DNA of 64,000 bases from Craspedostauros australis. Taxonomy: Eukaryota > Bacillariophyta > Bacillariophyceae > Mastogloiales > Achnanthaceae. This document shows positions 53,351 to 64,000 of the stretch, in pieces. A program made the translations under genes and the position numbers. The number at the start of each line of letters is the position of its first letter. The first letter of the stretch is position 1. The stretch lies in NCBI GenBank assembly GCA_026770025.1, contig JAMXDE010000010.1, forward strand, positions 620,001-684,000, in the 5' to 3' direction. The notes beneath the pieces were generated by a model. That model worked only from the letters and a program-made list of their open reading frames with translations. It did no database searches and had not been told where the DNA came from.

Positions 53351-55035
53351 TCAAGGGACGGTCCGAGGTATAATACCAACGAAGTCCAAACCCGAGGACA
53401 GCATCGGTGTGATGTCCGTGAATGGTGTGATATTAGCATGATACGGCATGGCACAGAACGGCGTAGACGGTATGATACGGTAGGAACCGTTTGTTGGCAC
53501 ACGTGCGTCCATTCAGGTGTTCATTTTGTTGTTTTTGTTGTTGTTGCCAACCACGCGTCCGTTTACCAATCCATCCACCAGTTCATCCATCCATTCAGTC
53601 GTTGGCAGCGCGACACGACATTGAACGCAGAATAGTATTGAGGTAGATTGTCGCAATAGTTCATTCACAAGTGCGTGGATGGGTGCATGCACGGATCCGT
53701 TCGCGCAGGTCCATCAATTCCGCGATTGGGTGTGAGCACCGATGGGGGTGAGGTTACAGGGCATGCGCCATGATATACCAATATCACGGTGAGCACATGG
53801 GGGGAAATGACCGATCCAGATGTTTGTGTGAGAGATTGGGGCGATGTGACGACGGCGAGATGATTGAGTTGCTTGTGCTCGATAGGAGATGAGGCACACT
53901 ATGCCACGAGAACGAGCACACGAGGATGTGACGGGAGAATGGCATGACGCACAAGAGGAATCGTATTCCAATGAACTACTCTATAATACTCCTCCACACT
54001 CTTTCCTACTCGTACGACGAACACGTTCGTGGGTCGTCCGTGGCAGAAGGTCGGGACCGCGGCGTCCACAGCGGCCATCTTGATCACATCGGGGACCCAC
54101 GCCGAAGATTCAGAGCGCAATACCTTACGATCCGTCTTGCTGACTTACACTGATGCATCTGCCTTGAAATTCATCCTGGTGCCTGGGAGATTCTGGGCGT
54201 GACTGTCTTGGTATTGGTGTTGGTGGCTGTTGCAACTGCTATTGCTTTTGCCTTTGTCGCTGCTGTGGCACTGTGGAAACGATTCGGTGCGATGCTACGA
54301 TTACGTGTCGACTCTATCGATTCTCACGGCCTTGATGGCTCCTTGCGATGAATGCGGGTGCTTCAGGGGGTGTTGTTTTTGTTGTGATCAATCCTTGCCA
54401 TCTCCTGTGGTCTTGTTCGTGTCTTGTCTTGTTGTGTCGCGTTGTGTCTTGTCGCGTTGTGTTGCGCTCCTTTGTGTCTTTTGTGTGTGCCTCTCGTGCC
54501 CAAAATCAATGACCCAACCGACGCGGACGAGTTGGACCGCGATGGTGGTCTTTCTGCAGCCATTCACGAATACATCCATTCACGAATACATCAACTCGCG
54601 AATCTTGATCTACTGTCTTATCGAGCCATGTTGGGTCTGATCATCCAATACTCGTATCTCACTTCGCCTCGCACTCTCCCCCACCCTCGCTTTCCTGCGG
54701 ACCATCCCTGTCAAGATATCGCCGTTACAGTTAGGGAAATACTTTTATTTCAATGGCATCATTGTGTTGTGTGAATCCATCATCGTATTCTATAATGCGA
54801 TACATTACATATCATAGGCGAGTACTGCGCACATGGGATGGCAGGAAAGCAATATTGCGACGGGTTTCCAATTGGAAGTTTGTGCGACTTGGGAGTGTTC
54901 ATCGAGGACCCGCATGCGAAGGGGTTTACCTACGAGTACCAAGACGCTGCCATGCTCTCGTGACGTATAGTACGATGGAATAGTCTAGTACTCTGCGCAT
55001 CCTTCACAATCAATTTCCTTCTTACTCGCTCTTTC
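53351..55035. other. 1.7-kb intergenic region, no gene recognised
   Basis: It contains the transporter promoter side, short GTCGCGTTGTGT-like repeats (54420-54470) and the 3' flank of the LRR gene at 55036. The small frames (53889, 54230) have no domain or splice support. Confidence 0.5.
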
Positions 55036-57132
55036 TCACAAGTCGATCCCCACAGTCGGACAGTCCTTGCAGCAAGAGCAGCAGGAACATTCGAAATCAT
55101 CGTTGTCGTCGCAATCAGACGAGAGCGCCAGCAGATGTCCAGCGGGCGTGATATCCTGGAAGTTGAGACTGTCTGCCACGGTCTCGTTCCAGATGTTGCA
55201 GACTTCGGTTGGCATGCTGCCCGTCATTGCGTTGGATTCGAGTTGGAGGATGTAGAGGTCCGTCAACTCGCCGATTTGGGTGGGGACTTTCCCGACGATG
55301 CTGTTATCAGTCAGCCAAACCTGCTTCAGCGACTTCAGCTGTCCGATCTCCGATGGGATAATGCCAGTGACGTTGCAATTGCTGATAGAGAGGCTTTCCA
55401 ACGTCTCCACGTCACCGATGGTTGTGGGGATGCTTCCCTCCATTTTCGGGTTGTCGTCCATCCACACCTCCAACGCCTTCTTGAAGAGTCCGAGGAATTC
55501 GAAATCACCCTTCAAATGAACGTCCTGGATGTACAGTGCCTCCAGCAAAGGAAGCTTGGCAATGGTGCGGGGGAGGTGACTGTCGAAGCGGTTACCGCTC
55601 AAGGACAGATACTTCAGCTTCCTCAATGACTTGAAAGGGGAAGTATGCAGGGTGCCATGGAAATGGTTCTTGGAAAGATCCAGGACTTCTGCAGGGAGGC
55701 GATGCAAAGTACAGCAGAGTTGGGTTGATTGTGCCACGCACGGGGCAATTCGAGTATGTGCAGGGTGGCACATACAGTTGCGATCGAATACAAAGGTGAG
55801 CGTGTTTGCGCACGGAGTGCAGAAAAGGTGTCAGTCGATTGGGGTCGAGTATGTACCATACAACGATGTGTTTGCGTAACAGCGCGACCAAGGAGGCAGC
55901 CGAAAAGGAAGCAAGCCACGCGGATAGAAGTCGGAGCGACAGAACAATAGAATGGAACAATATCGTAGAGCAGAGCAGAAAACGACGCCACTTCACATAA
56001 ATCCGACATCTGTACAATCACAAGGCAAGAGCAATCCTCCAAGGTACCCTGCAGACTTACGAAGATTCACCAGGCCCTTGATTTGGGTGGGGACGCCATC
56101 CGCCTTGAAGTCGTTTTCTTGAATGGTGAGCCCACGGAGGTTCGTCAACTCAGCAATCCATGCCAAGTCTTCCGGCTCCTCATTCGTCAATTCATTCTGT
56201 CCCAGCTTGAGGACCAGAAGTTGCTTCGAAATGAGCTTGATTTCGTATGGAACGGTCCCCTTGAGGCCGTTGTCGGCGAGGTCGATCATTTCAATGTTGT
56301 GTTTGCTGTCGCAAGTGATGCCATACCATTCGCACTCGCTCGCTTGGGACATCCATTTGTCAGAAGTGTTCCACATGCTGTCGGAGGAGGTGGTCGAATA
56401 GAAGATGGAGGCAGCGGCAAAGCGTTGCAGGCGGCGCTTGTCGTCGTAGGATGCGATGTCGTCGTTGGAGAGCAGCCAATTGAAGGCCCGAGACGCCACG
56501 CTCTCGGAATCCAAAAAGGCATCCGTTCCAAGTCTCGCGGTCAGGAGCGACATGAGTCCATCCGATTCGGTTGTTGGTGCAACGGTTGGCACTGCAGTTG
56601 GTTGCACGGTCGGTACTGGGGTTGGGACCGCCGTTGGTGGCATCGTGTCTTCGACCACCAGCTCGGTGGGGAAGTGCGATGGCGCGGCGGTTGGTTCCAC
56701 CGTGACATCCTCCTTTGGCTCCGATGGCCCCGCAGTGAGGGGCTTGGTGGATGGCGCCGGTGTTGGCCGTGGCGTTGGTGCAAAGACAGGCGAGCTGGTG
56801 AGATCCAGGGGCCTCTGGTCGTCGTTGTTCGTCTTCTTGGATAATTGGTCAGAGTCGGAGTCAGAACCAGAGCTGCTGGAATTTCTCCCGCGCAGGGCCA
56901 CGAAGCCCCCCACTCCCAGGAAGAGAATTCCGGCGATGAGCAGCATGGTGCCTATGGACCGTCTTGGCCGGACCCCGCGGCCGTGCTTGTTGCCGGAGAT
57001 GGCATCTCCGGGGCTGTTGGAGTAAATGTCGCCCTCGAATGCTGCATCGTCTCCAGCGTCATCGTGGAAGCCTTCCACCTCCGGATCGTCGCGATACCGC
57101 AGCGAGTAGTTTGGGTCGTTGGTGTCCTCCAT
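55036..57132 (-). CDS. Single-pass membrane LRR protein with Pro/Thr-rich spacer, two exons
   Basis: The model is complement(join(55036..55688,56061..57132)), 574 residues. ATG 57132 (MEDTNDPNYSL) was chosen; upstream in-frame residues are unlike the family. The N-terminus is acidic. A membrane helix (TMLLIAGILFLGVGGFVAL, about 62-80) is followed by a Pro/Thr spacer with PTPRPTPAPS and TPVPTVQPTAVPTVAPT units, probably O-glycosylated outside the cell. An LRR cap (SECEWYGITCD) follows. The repeats read NGLKGTVPYEI, NHFHGTL, SGNRFDSHLP, NCNVTGIIPSEIG, NSIVGKVPTQIG and NAMTGSMPTEV, and the tail is Cys-rich (CSCCSCCKDC). The phase-1 intron (GTAAGT at 56060, TGCAG at 55693-55689) falls after VNL, as in the LRR gene at 47515. 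No kinase domain. A surface sensor or adhesion role is inferred from layout. Confidence 0.88.
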
Positions 57133-58003
57133 GGCTGGTCCTGATGTCGTCAATGTTCTATTCCACGAGCGCTCTCTTGTGGCTGCGATGGGTCGTGAGG
57201 GATTGTGGTGGCAATGTGGATGGATGTATCCAAAGAGTAATAGTCGTGCATTGAGCGCCAGCGGCGGATCCACGTTGTTATGTGCGACTCGGCTGTCCGT
57301 TGACTTTTTTCGGCTGATGCGATGAAGATGAGAAGCGGTGGGAGCAGCCAGGATGTGCGCGGATTGCGTGACTGAAGTGAGATGCTGCGAATCATCAAAA
57401 CGAAGCACGCCGAACCGACCGTGACACAAACGTTGCGCGATCGTGTGTGTTGGCATCATCATTGGAAGCGCGGAGATGCCACGTATTTTATACGAGTATC
57501 ACGCGTGGCGTGTCACGTGAAAGGCGAGACTGGCGTCAACAACGCGCAACTCCAACCAACGGTAACATTTTGTTCGTGAGTTCACGTCTGCAATGGCATG
57601 GGGGGGGGAAAGACGGTAATTTTGCATTTCCCATGATAAGGCAACAACAGTTTCTTCCATAATCAGCAGTTCAAAAGTCAAAAATCAAACTGAAAATTTG
57701 CCATCTTTCAGCATTCTTCCTGTCAGTTGTTTGCACAATCATCCTGATTTATGCAAAACCCAGATTCGTGGCTCCATTTTTGACTTTTACACCCTGTTGC
57801 CTGATCGTGTGTTGTCCGGACATTCCTCATTGTCATGGCCAACTTGTGCTTCCTTCTACTCTCCCACTACCCACACAATGTCATTCTTCTTGTGGTACAA
57901 ATCAACCATTCAGTACTTCCTCGTTTGTTCCGACTATCATGAGTACACTACATCCACAATAGATTCTTCAAAGGTGTGTATCTATTTCTCACGTGGTTGC
58001 TGC
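57133..58003. other. Intergenic region between LRR (-) upstream side and 783-aa gene (-) 3' side
   Basis: No gene is recognised. It includes a G-run near 57600-57608 and the 5' UTR/promoter of the LRR gene. Confidence 0.55.
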
Positions 58004-60548
58004 TTAGTTTGTTGTGTCATGCTCATTTCCGTCATTGCCTCCATTGTCACCCTGCCTCTCTCCATCTCCGGTCATGTCCATTGCCTCGTCAACATTCAAT
58101 GGTGCTTCTCCAGCATTCAATGGTGCTGTTGGGTCCTGCACTATCTCAACATTGTCGACCAACGAGTTGTTGGTTGTTGGCCCATCCCCTCCGCCTTCAG
58201 GTTGGTTTGACGCCTCCTGACTGGTCATCTGAGCTCCTGCACTGCCTGCGGATTGCCTCACATTCTCTCCTTCTGGATTCTGATTTGTATTCACAGCTGT
58301 GGACCCCGCTGTGATGGTGGTTGTTGCAGTTGCAAGGTTGGTTGCTTCTGCTGCTGCTGCTCCCACCGCTGCTGCCTCTGTCAGTTTGTTGGCTTGGTCC
58401 GCAAGGACCAGCATTCCTTCACATGGATCAACATCTCGTGGTGGTGGAGGAGACATCTGAGCTGTTGTTGTTGCCGATATTCCTTCCTCCCATCCGTGCG
58501 GAAGGATCTGTCCTGTGCTGAGTTGCTGCGGATTCGTTGACTGCATGTTGCCCGTCCCAGTCTGACCATTCTGCGTCGTTGCTGGGTGCTGGACTGATCC
58601 TTGGCCCTTTACGAAATACGGTCTGGTGAGGTCGTCCATTTTGTTGAAGACGCCATCAGGAAGGTTTCTGGCAGCCTCATCAGAAGCTGTACCACCAGTC
58701 ACCACCATTCCCGGACGGCTCTGGTTGAGCTGTCCTTGCCGTCTCAGCTCTGCCCTTTCTCTGGCAGCCTGCTTTCGCAGTGCCACCCTCAGCTCAAGTT
58801 CGGCCACCCTCCCAACCTGGCATTCGAGTTGGGCTTCCAACACCTGAGTCACCTGCGTCGTGACTGATTGATCGTCTCCATGAAGCATGTTGCGTGCTCC
58901 AAGGGTGCGGAGATTCTGTGTCGTTCTTGGCGATTGGAAGCCTTGTTGAATGTGGCTGCCCATTGGGCTCCTGGGTTGCAAGGGTTGTGGCCATGGGGTC
59001 ACCTTCTGGGCATTGCTGGCAGATGGTGGGTTGCTGGAGTTGCTGGAGTTGCTGTTGTTGTCCGTGTATTGGGGGATTCTGTGTGACTGTGAAGGTAGCA
59101 TTTGTGACTTGGCCCCTTTGTCGATGGGATTGGTTCCGCCTGAGTTGAAACCAAGTGCGTGCATTTTTGAAAACCTGCACGTCATTCCCACAGTCGTTGT
59201 CTTCTCCTTCACCCTCGTCGACAAGATGAGGACTTTACGTGGTTGCCCATTGTTGTCTGGCATCACATGATTGAGCCAGACAACGCCCCCCAGCGTGCCG
59301 CAAGCGGATGGACAGAACATGGTGTCGATAGCGAAGGGCATTGGCACGAGCATTTCGCACCAGTGCCCCTTTGCAAAACCGGCCTTCTGCATTTGCAGGT
59401 CGTGTGCTTGTGCCTTCTGTGCTGCGTCGACGAAGCGGGTCGCCTGAAGGTTGCAAATGGCCTTTGCAATACCCCCCTTTGCTCCAATGGCCACTGGAGG
59501 CCGATACTTCAGCACCACAAAGGGCCGAGGCACCCCACCCACTTCGCGATATTGAATGGTCAGCTGTGTATCCTGCTGGATGGTGGCTGCAGGCATGTAG
59601 AAGTCGATGCTGATCATCCGGAATGCCTCTCCCTTCGGCCTCCACAATTGTGTAGTGTAGAAGACATCCACATGTGTTGGGACGGAAGAGAACTGGGCGA
59701 CGCGAGAGTTCTCGGCCATGTCAAAGAAATGACCATATCTTGCTGTCAGTGAGTTGTATGGTGGAGGGCCTGACATGCCCACAACTTCAATGTCATCATC
59801 GAAGTCCATTTCTCGACCAAACACTGATGAAAGTTCCTCGCCAAAGTCGCCCATGGCCCAGTCATCATTGAGGAAGGCAACATTTGGGAACGACCCATTG
59901 GTGCTTGATGCCATTTGCGAAGATGGGTTTTGATCCCCTTCTCCATGGCAGCTCTTGTCTGTGTTGGTGACAGCGTTTTCGGAGAGTGCTGTCATTGTGG
60001 GTGTTGTTGTGGTTTCTGCAACGGCCTTTGCAGGAGGGGATTTCGAGGGCTTTGTGTTGTCGAAGCCCTCTGGCTCATCGATGGGGCGAAGATGCATGCC
60101 CAAGTTACCTGATGCGTCTGGATTGAAGCGTCCATTTGCTGCCAAAACCCTCACAAAAGCAAACAGATGAAGAGATCGAGTGGTTGCTTGTGAGTTGTGA
60201 TGTGTTTGTGCAGCATGATCAATGCAAAGTTTGAGAACAAGAAATGCAACAGGGTGATCGCCACCACCCCCAAACGAATGTGTCCATTGAGTGGTCGGGC
60301 CCACACGTCGCCTGCATTGGAGTTGACTTACCAAAGAAGATCTTGTTCTTCACGAGCGTTTTCTTCAGCATCACATACCCTTTGATGAAGTTCTTTGCTG
60401 GATACTTTGCGAGGGTCGGATACTTGTCTCGGATGTGGCGAGGCTCCCACATCCACAAGTTGGGATCAGCTGCAAGCTCACGGATGAGGAGCTTGGCGTC
60501 GACTCCCTTTTTCAAGAAGCGAGGGGCTCGTTTCCTTGGTGGCGTCAT
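58004..60548 (-). CDS. Protein of unknown family (783 aa), two exons
   Basis: The model is complement(join(58004..60138,60332..60548)). Exon 1 (72 codons) encodes MTPPRKRAPRFLKKGVD and a basic, helical block with WMWEPRHIRDKYPTLAKYPA. The intron (GTAAGT at 60331, TGGCAG at 60144-60139, 193 bases) joins phase 1 to ANGRFNPDASGNLG. A region of about 160 residues, near 205-365, looks folded: PPYNSLTARYGHFF, VDVFYTTQLWRPKGEAFRMI, LTIQYREVGGVPRPFVVLKY and WLNHVMPDN. The rest is Gln/Asn/Ser-rich and disordered, with a short Glu/Arg/Leu coiled coil (LEAQLECQVGRVAELELRVA). The Asp/Asn-rich C-terminus has repeat-like PLNAGEAPLNVDEA. I do not recognise the family. The small basic N-terminal block could bind nucleic acid. 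No membrane or targeting signal is seen. Confidence 0.75.
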
Positions 60549-63308
60549 GATCGGTGGTTGGTTGTGTTTCTGATTTGTGTGACAAAGGGCACCTCTGCTC
60601 AACTCAAGGCTCCATTGAAGTGCATCTGCGAGAGAGCAGCAGTGTCTGGTGTAATGGATGTGTGCACGTTGGCGTGATGCGGTTTGTGTCGTCCTCATTC
60701 GCAGAGTTGGCCATGGGGTGCTGCTGTGTGGTTGCCAAGGACATGGAAGATGCTGTGCTTTGCAACGAGCAAACAACCATCGCAGCAATTTCTTGCCAAC
60801 GACGCATTACGTGCGCTGGTGACGCGTGCTGGTGTCTTGCACACACACGTACAATGATTGTAATTCGTGGCCATCTGAACATCAGAAAAGAAATGTCAAG
60901 AGATACTTGCATTGGCTTGAAGTGTTTTTTGTGTTCCTGTCCGTGGCGAAAGACACCGGCGCCCAAGAAGGGTGTACTGTTCCCCGTACAAACTATCAAC
61001 ATCTAGATCGAAATTAGGTACCCATCTCCCATGACTGAAACGTGATTCACTATTTTTGATTCGACTCGATATGAGAGTATAGTCGAGTGAGTCTTGATAC
61101 ACGATTGATATTCGGTCACTACGGTCATCGAACATGACGTAGGCACTGACATCATCGTATGACGTCAGAGGATCGGTCATTGTGATCCTCGGAATCGAGA
61201 TTATATTTTAGTCATGGTATGCTGACCTGTCTAGCCTAGCCGAGTGCATCATCAAGCACGTGGCAACAACATTTAGGATTCAGAACAACATCGTCAGGGG
61301 TGATGCATGCACTCCGCCAATGTAGACGGATCAATCCATATATGATCAAACAGAGATCAAGATTAGGCAAGACCAGGAGAGATGAAGAAAGACCCAAGGG
61401 CGAGAATAACACGGGATATCGTGTAAATCAACATGCCATCTTGGGCAATGTTTTAGGAAAGACTGCGAGAGAAACCACGAGGTAATCGAGCAGCACGTTA
61501 GCAACCGTGCATTAGGCACCATCATTAGAAATAGGAGATCATCATCTCATAATCCAAACTCAATCATCAATTGACACACCAACTAATAGAAACAACAACA
61601 ACACCAAACACACCAACTCCACCTCTTGGCTTGATCACCCTGGCGGCGTAGTAAGTGCAGTGTTTGGTGCTCCCCTCTTGTCCTGTGTGTAATTGCTGAT
61701 TATCAGATTAACAGTCGCAAGCATCTATCGTGAGAGTGAACGGATACTGAAGTGCTGCGCATGCCCTGGTGACATCACGCTGTCCCCTTCCTTTTGATTT
61801 CGGCCCAAGAAAGGCCCAACGCGTTCGTGACGACGGACCAATTGCTCGTGTGTGCAGATTGCTACGTGCCGCCACACCCGCTTCGCCCTGCCAGAGTGCA
61901 GAAAGGCTCACCCACTGTTGCGAATATCGCAGGTGGAGTAATTCTTCCCAACAAACCAAGTTCCGCACCACTGCGTTACTTACGATAGCCGGTCAGCTAA
62001 AAGACAAAGGTATAAAAGCCCGTGAAGCAAGACACACGTAAACACTTGGCCTGGTCAGCATCGACAAAGGCGAAAGCCCGTGAAGCAAGACACACGTAAA
62101 AACTTGGAGCGCAAAGGCCCTCTGAAACCTATCGGCAATCTCACCGTGAGTTGTCGCGACCAGGTCAGTCGTTAACACTAAGTCTAAGCCGTACTTGAGA
62201 TCGGTTAACGTCCAAAAGGGACGCAGAGATAACTGCTAACCAGACTAGCGTCTGCCCTTGACTGGGGAAGAAACGTGATCGGTAGGAATACCGCGGATGC
62301 AACCCGTAAAGCTAGCATTGTGCTGATAGCAATATCACCAAGTGAGTCTAACGACACCGGAAGGCAGGTATACGCTGGACGAAAACGCGAGTGGTGGAAC
62401 CAGGTGAATCAAAGCGACTGCTGGCACCTGGGGGGCACCGCGCTCATTAGCGTGCAAAATCCTGTTAGTATCAGGTACATCGGGCAAGCTGCTGCCAGAT
62501 CTAAAAGACGTATAGCAAGCTGATCCGTGGCACTCAAAGGAGGCACGGATTGGATCGAAGGTCCAACTGGGTGAAACCAAAGGTGCACCACATCCTGGTG
62601 GAGCACAGCTGAACAAGCGCAAGAACACAGCGTTCGGAGAGACGAAATCCGAACGGGCAGGGCCATCCAACGCGCAATCCATCCGCGACGTTTCATCGCT
62701 TTTCAAGACCAACAAAATAACAACAATTCCATCAACAACGCCCATTTGCGCTCAGTCCACCCTTCTGATTGGCTGTGAATTCCTTCGGTTCGCACAATCA
62801 CTGGCGCGTCACATCGGTTCACAACTCCTTCGCTATCCCAGTCATTCATCCGACTTCGGGTCGCGCGCCAACACATCGCCCAAACGGGAAATTCACACGG
62901 TCCTGGTTGACATTTTTTCATCGGTCATCCTTCGCCTCGGATTAAGCACGGTCATCTTCGCATTCGTCAGTCGGGAAATTCACACGGTCCCGTCTGGCCT
63001 TCCATCCGTCAGTCAGTCACAATTCGAGACAGCGCGCACGGATTAACCGCAGTCCACTCGTGACAACGTGCTACCGGTAACGCCTTCGCCATCACTGGCG
63101 CTTTGCATCCGGCACCACTTCCATTCCCGACGAATTCCGACAAGCGCAGAAATCCACCGTCACATCCCAGCGAACGCTTCGACATCACAGCGGACGGCGC
63201 AGTCATTTCCAAGTGTGACCACTTTCCTGGGAGCTGCGGGAAAATACTCGTCCGATAATATTAGCAAATTGGACCAACGACCACATCATCGCAACGCTCA
63301 ACTACACG
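60549..63308. other. Upstream of the 783-aa gene, passing into the 5' end of a second copia-like element
   Basis: 60549-61700 shows no gene; an imperfect dyad lies near 61056-61102. From about 61700 the sequence has element-like features: a tandem repeat with a TATA-like box (61991-62107), two GGGAAATTCACACGGTCC copies (62886-62903 and 62973-62990), and a gag frame at 63309. The element's left edge cannot be set because its other LTR is outside the window. Confidence 0.45.
61991..62107. repeat. Two tandem imperfect units, each ending in an identical-looking 31-32-base block
   Basis: GCCCGTGAAGCAAGACACAC blocks start at 62018 and 62076 (58-base period). Each is preceded by GGTCAGC...GACAAAGG. 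A TATAAAAG box lies at 62011-62018 in the first unit. This is a plausible U3/promoter repeat of the second element. Confidence 0.8.
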
Positions 63309-64000
63309 ATGTCCAACGCAATCCCAATCAATGACCCCATCCTGGCGCACGTCCTCAACGTTCTCGGATATGACGACTCGTCTACTGAATGGCGTATCTT
63401 GCACACCGAAGAGATCCAAACCATCATGGATTTCGCTTCGCTCCATCGCGAAGACATGCTCGATATGGACGTCACCATCCAGGTGCCTGATCCAGGATCC
63501 GACTACGTAGCCCAACTGTCTAAGGTAGCAATCCGGAAATTCATAAATGCCATTGGCTGGTTCAGTGTTCAACCTAATCCCACTGCAGAGACATGGCGGG
63601 AACTCAACCAAGCTTCGTACATGGAGTATGTCGCCCGGACGTTCACACCCTCGCCCGCATCCTCAGCTGCCATGCCCGATGGAACCACCAGCGCATTCCC
63701 CTTCGAACCAATGAAGACCGAACCAACGGAGAAGACCGGACGCGACCTCGCCACGGAGTTCAATCGTAGCATCAAGCGTAACATTAGCGACTATCCCAAG
63801 TTGTCTGATGATAAATACTTCGCTACATTCCATCGTCGTCTGCGTGCCACCGCTGCTGCTCATGGCATCTCCAATGTTCTCGATACTGACTACGTCCCGT
63901 CCGATGAACAAGCCGAGCTCTTCAAGGTGCAGTCCACCTTCCTCTTCAACGTGTTTGTATCCAACCTGCAGACCACGAAGAGTAGGAAGTGTGTCACTCC
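63309..64000 (+). CDS. gag: Gag of a second copia-like element, partial (runs off the window)
   Basis: ATG 63309 opens a frame of 230 codons still open at the window end, so the gene continues to the right. The N-terminal about 130 residues are a variable region with FASLHREDMLDMDV. Then comes the block I associate with diatom/algal copia Gags: LATEFNRSIKRNISDYPKL, DDKYFATFHRRLRATAAAHG, VLDTDYVPSDEQAELFKVQ and FNVFVSNLQT. It is unrelated by eye to the Gag at 16311, so this is a different copia lineage. Completeness cannot be judged. Confidence 0.7.
   Translation, partial: MSNAIPINDPILAHVLNVLGYDDSSTEWRILHTEEIQTIMDFASLHREDMLDMDVTIQVPDPGSDYVAQLSKVAIRKFINAIGWFSVQPNPTAETWRELNQASYMEYVARTFTPSPASSAAMPDGTTSAFPFEPMKTEPTEKTGRDLATEFNRSIKRNISDYPKLSDDKYFATFHRRLRATAAAHGISNVLDTDYVPSDEQAELFKVQSTFLFNVFVSNLQTTKSRKCVT

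Noticed and set aside
56083-56844. 253-residue plus-strand frame opposite the LRR gene at 55036
   Set aside because: An antisense shadow; the minus strand has clear LRRs, a helix and splice sites.
1-64000. CRISPR arrays, bacterial operons, rRNA genes or riboswitches
   Set aside because: None seen. The tandem repeats are microsatellites or single duplications without spacers, and gene structure is eukaryotic. tRNA genes were not reliably searchable by eye.

Overview
This is nuclear DNA of a eukaryotic alga, most likely a diatom (stramenopile). The evidence is short GT-AG introns with usually one per gene, genes on both strands, and diatom-type Ty1/copia (CoDi-like) retrotransposons. It also includes single-pass leucine-rich-repeat proteins with Cys-rich tails, and a plastid-type presequence with a Phe at the predicted signal cleavage site. 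The diatom assignment is inference; no rRNA or organelle marker is present.

Left part (1-14943): the tail of an MFS5-type transporter; the mitochondrial pyruvate dehydrogenase E2 (two exons); three large, mostly disordered, Ser/Arg-rich proteins of unknown function (4141-7422 +, 8562-11513 +, 12063-13460 -); and a TXNDC9/phosducin-like thioredoxin-fold protein.

Transposon-rich middle (15558-40036): a complete Ty1/copia element with identical 168-bp terminal repeats (15563-22118); a plastid-targeted DUF2358-SOUL heme-binding protein (two exons); an Mpv17/PMP22 protein; a 6.0-kb DNA transposon with 147-bp terminal inverted repeats and an 1178-residue candidate DDD transposase whose superfamily I cannot name (25572-31589); and an 8.36-kb LINE with ORF1 and an EN-RT-RNase H ORF2, flanked by a 16-bp target-site duplication (31660-40020). 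All three complete elements sit between the 3' ends of convergent host genes.

Right part (40265-60548): a mitochondrial run consisting of 2-oxoglutarate dehydrogenase E2, a COX20-like assembly factor with a 39-nt exon, and a COX7A-like subunit. Then come two LRR transmembrane proteins that share an intron position, flanking a PPR protein and a TPT/nucleotide-sugar-type transporter, followed by a two-exon gene of unknown family. Two E2 subunits and two COX genes in one window make mitochondrial respiration the main recognisable theme; no co-regulation is demonstrated.

Right edge (about 61700-64000): the 5' part of a second copia-like element, with a gag frame open to the window end.

Exon joins were predicted by eye from frame, splice consensus and family conservation. 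No transcript data or database searches were available.
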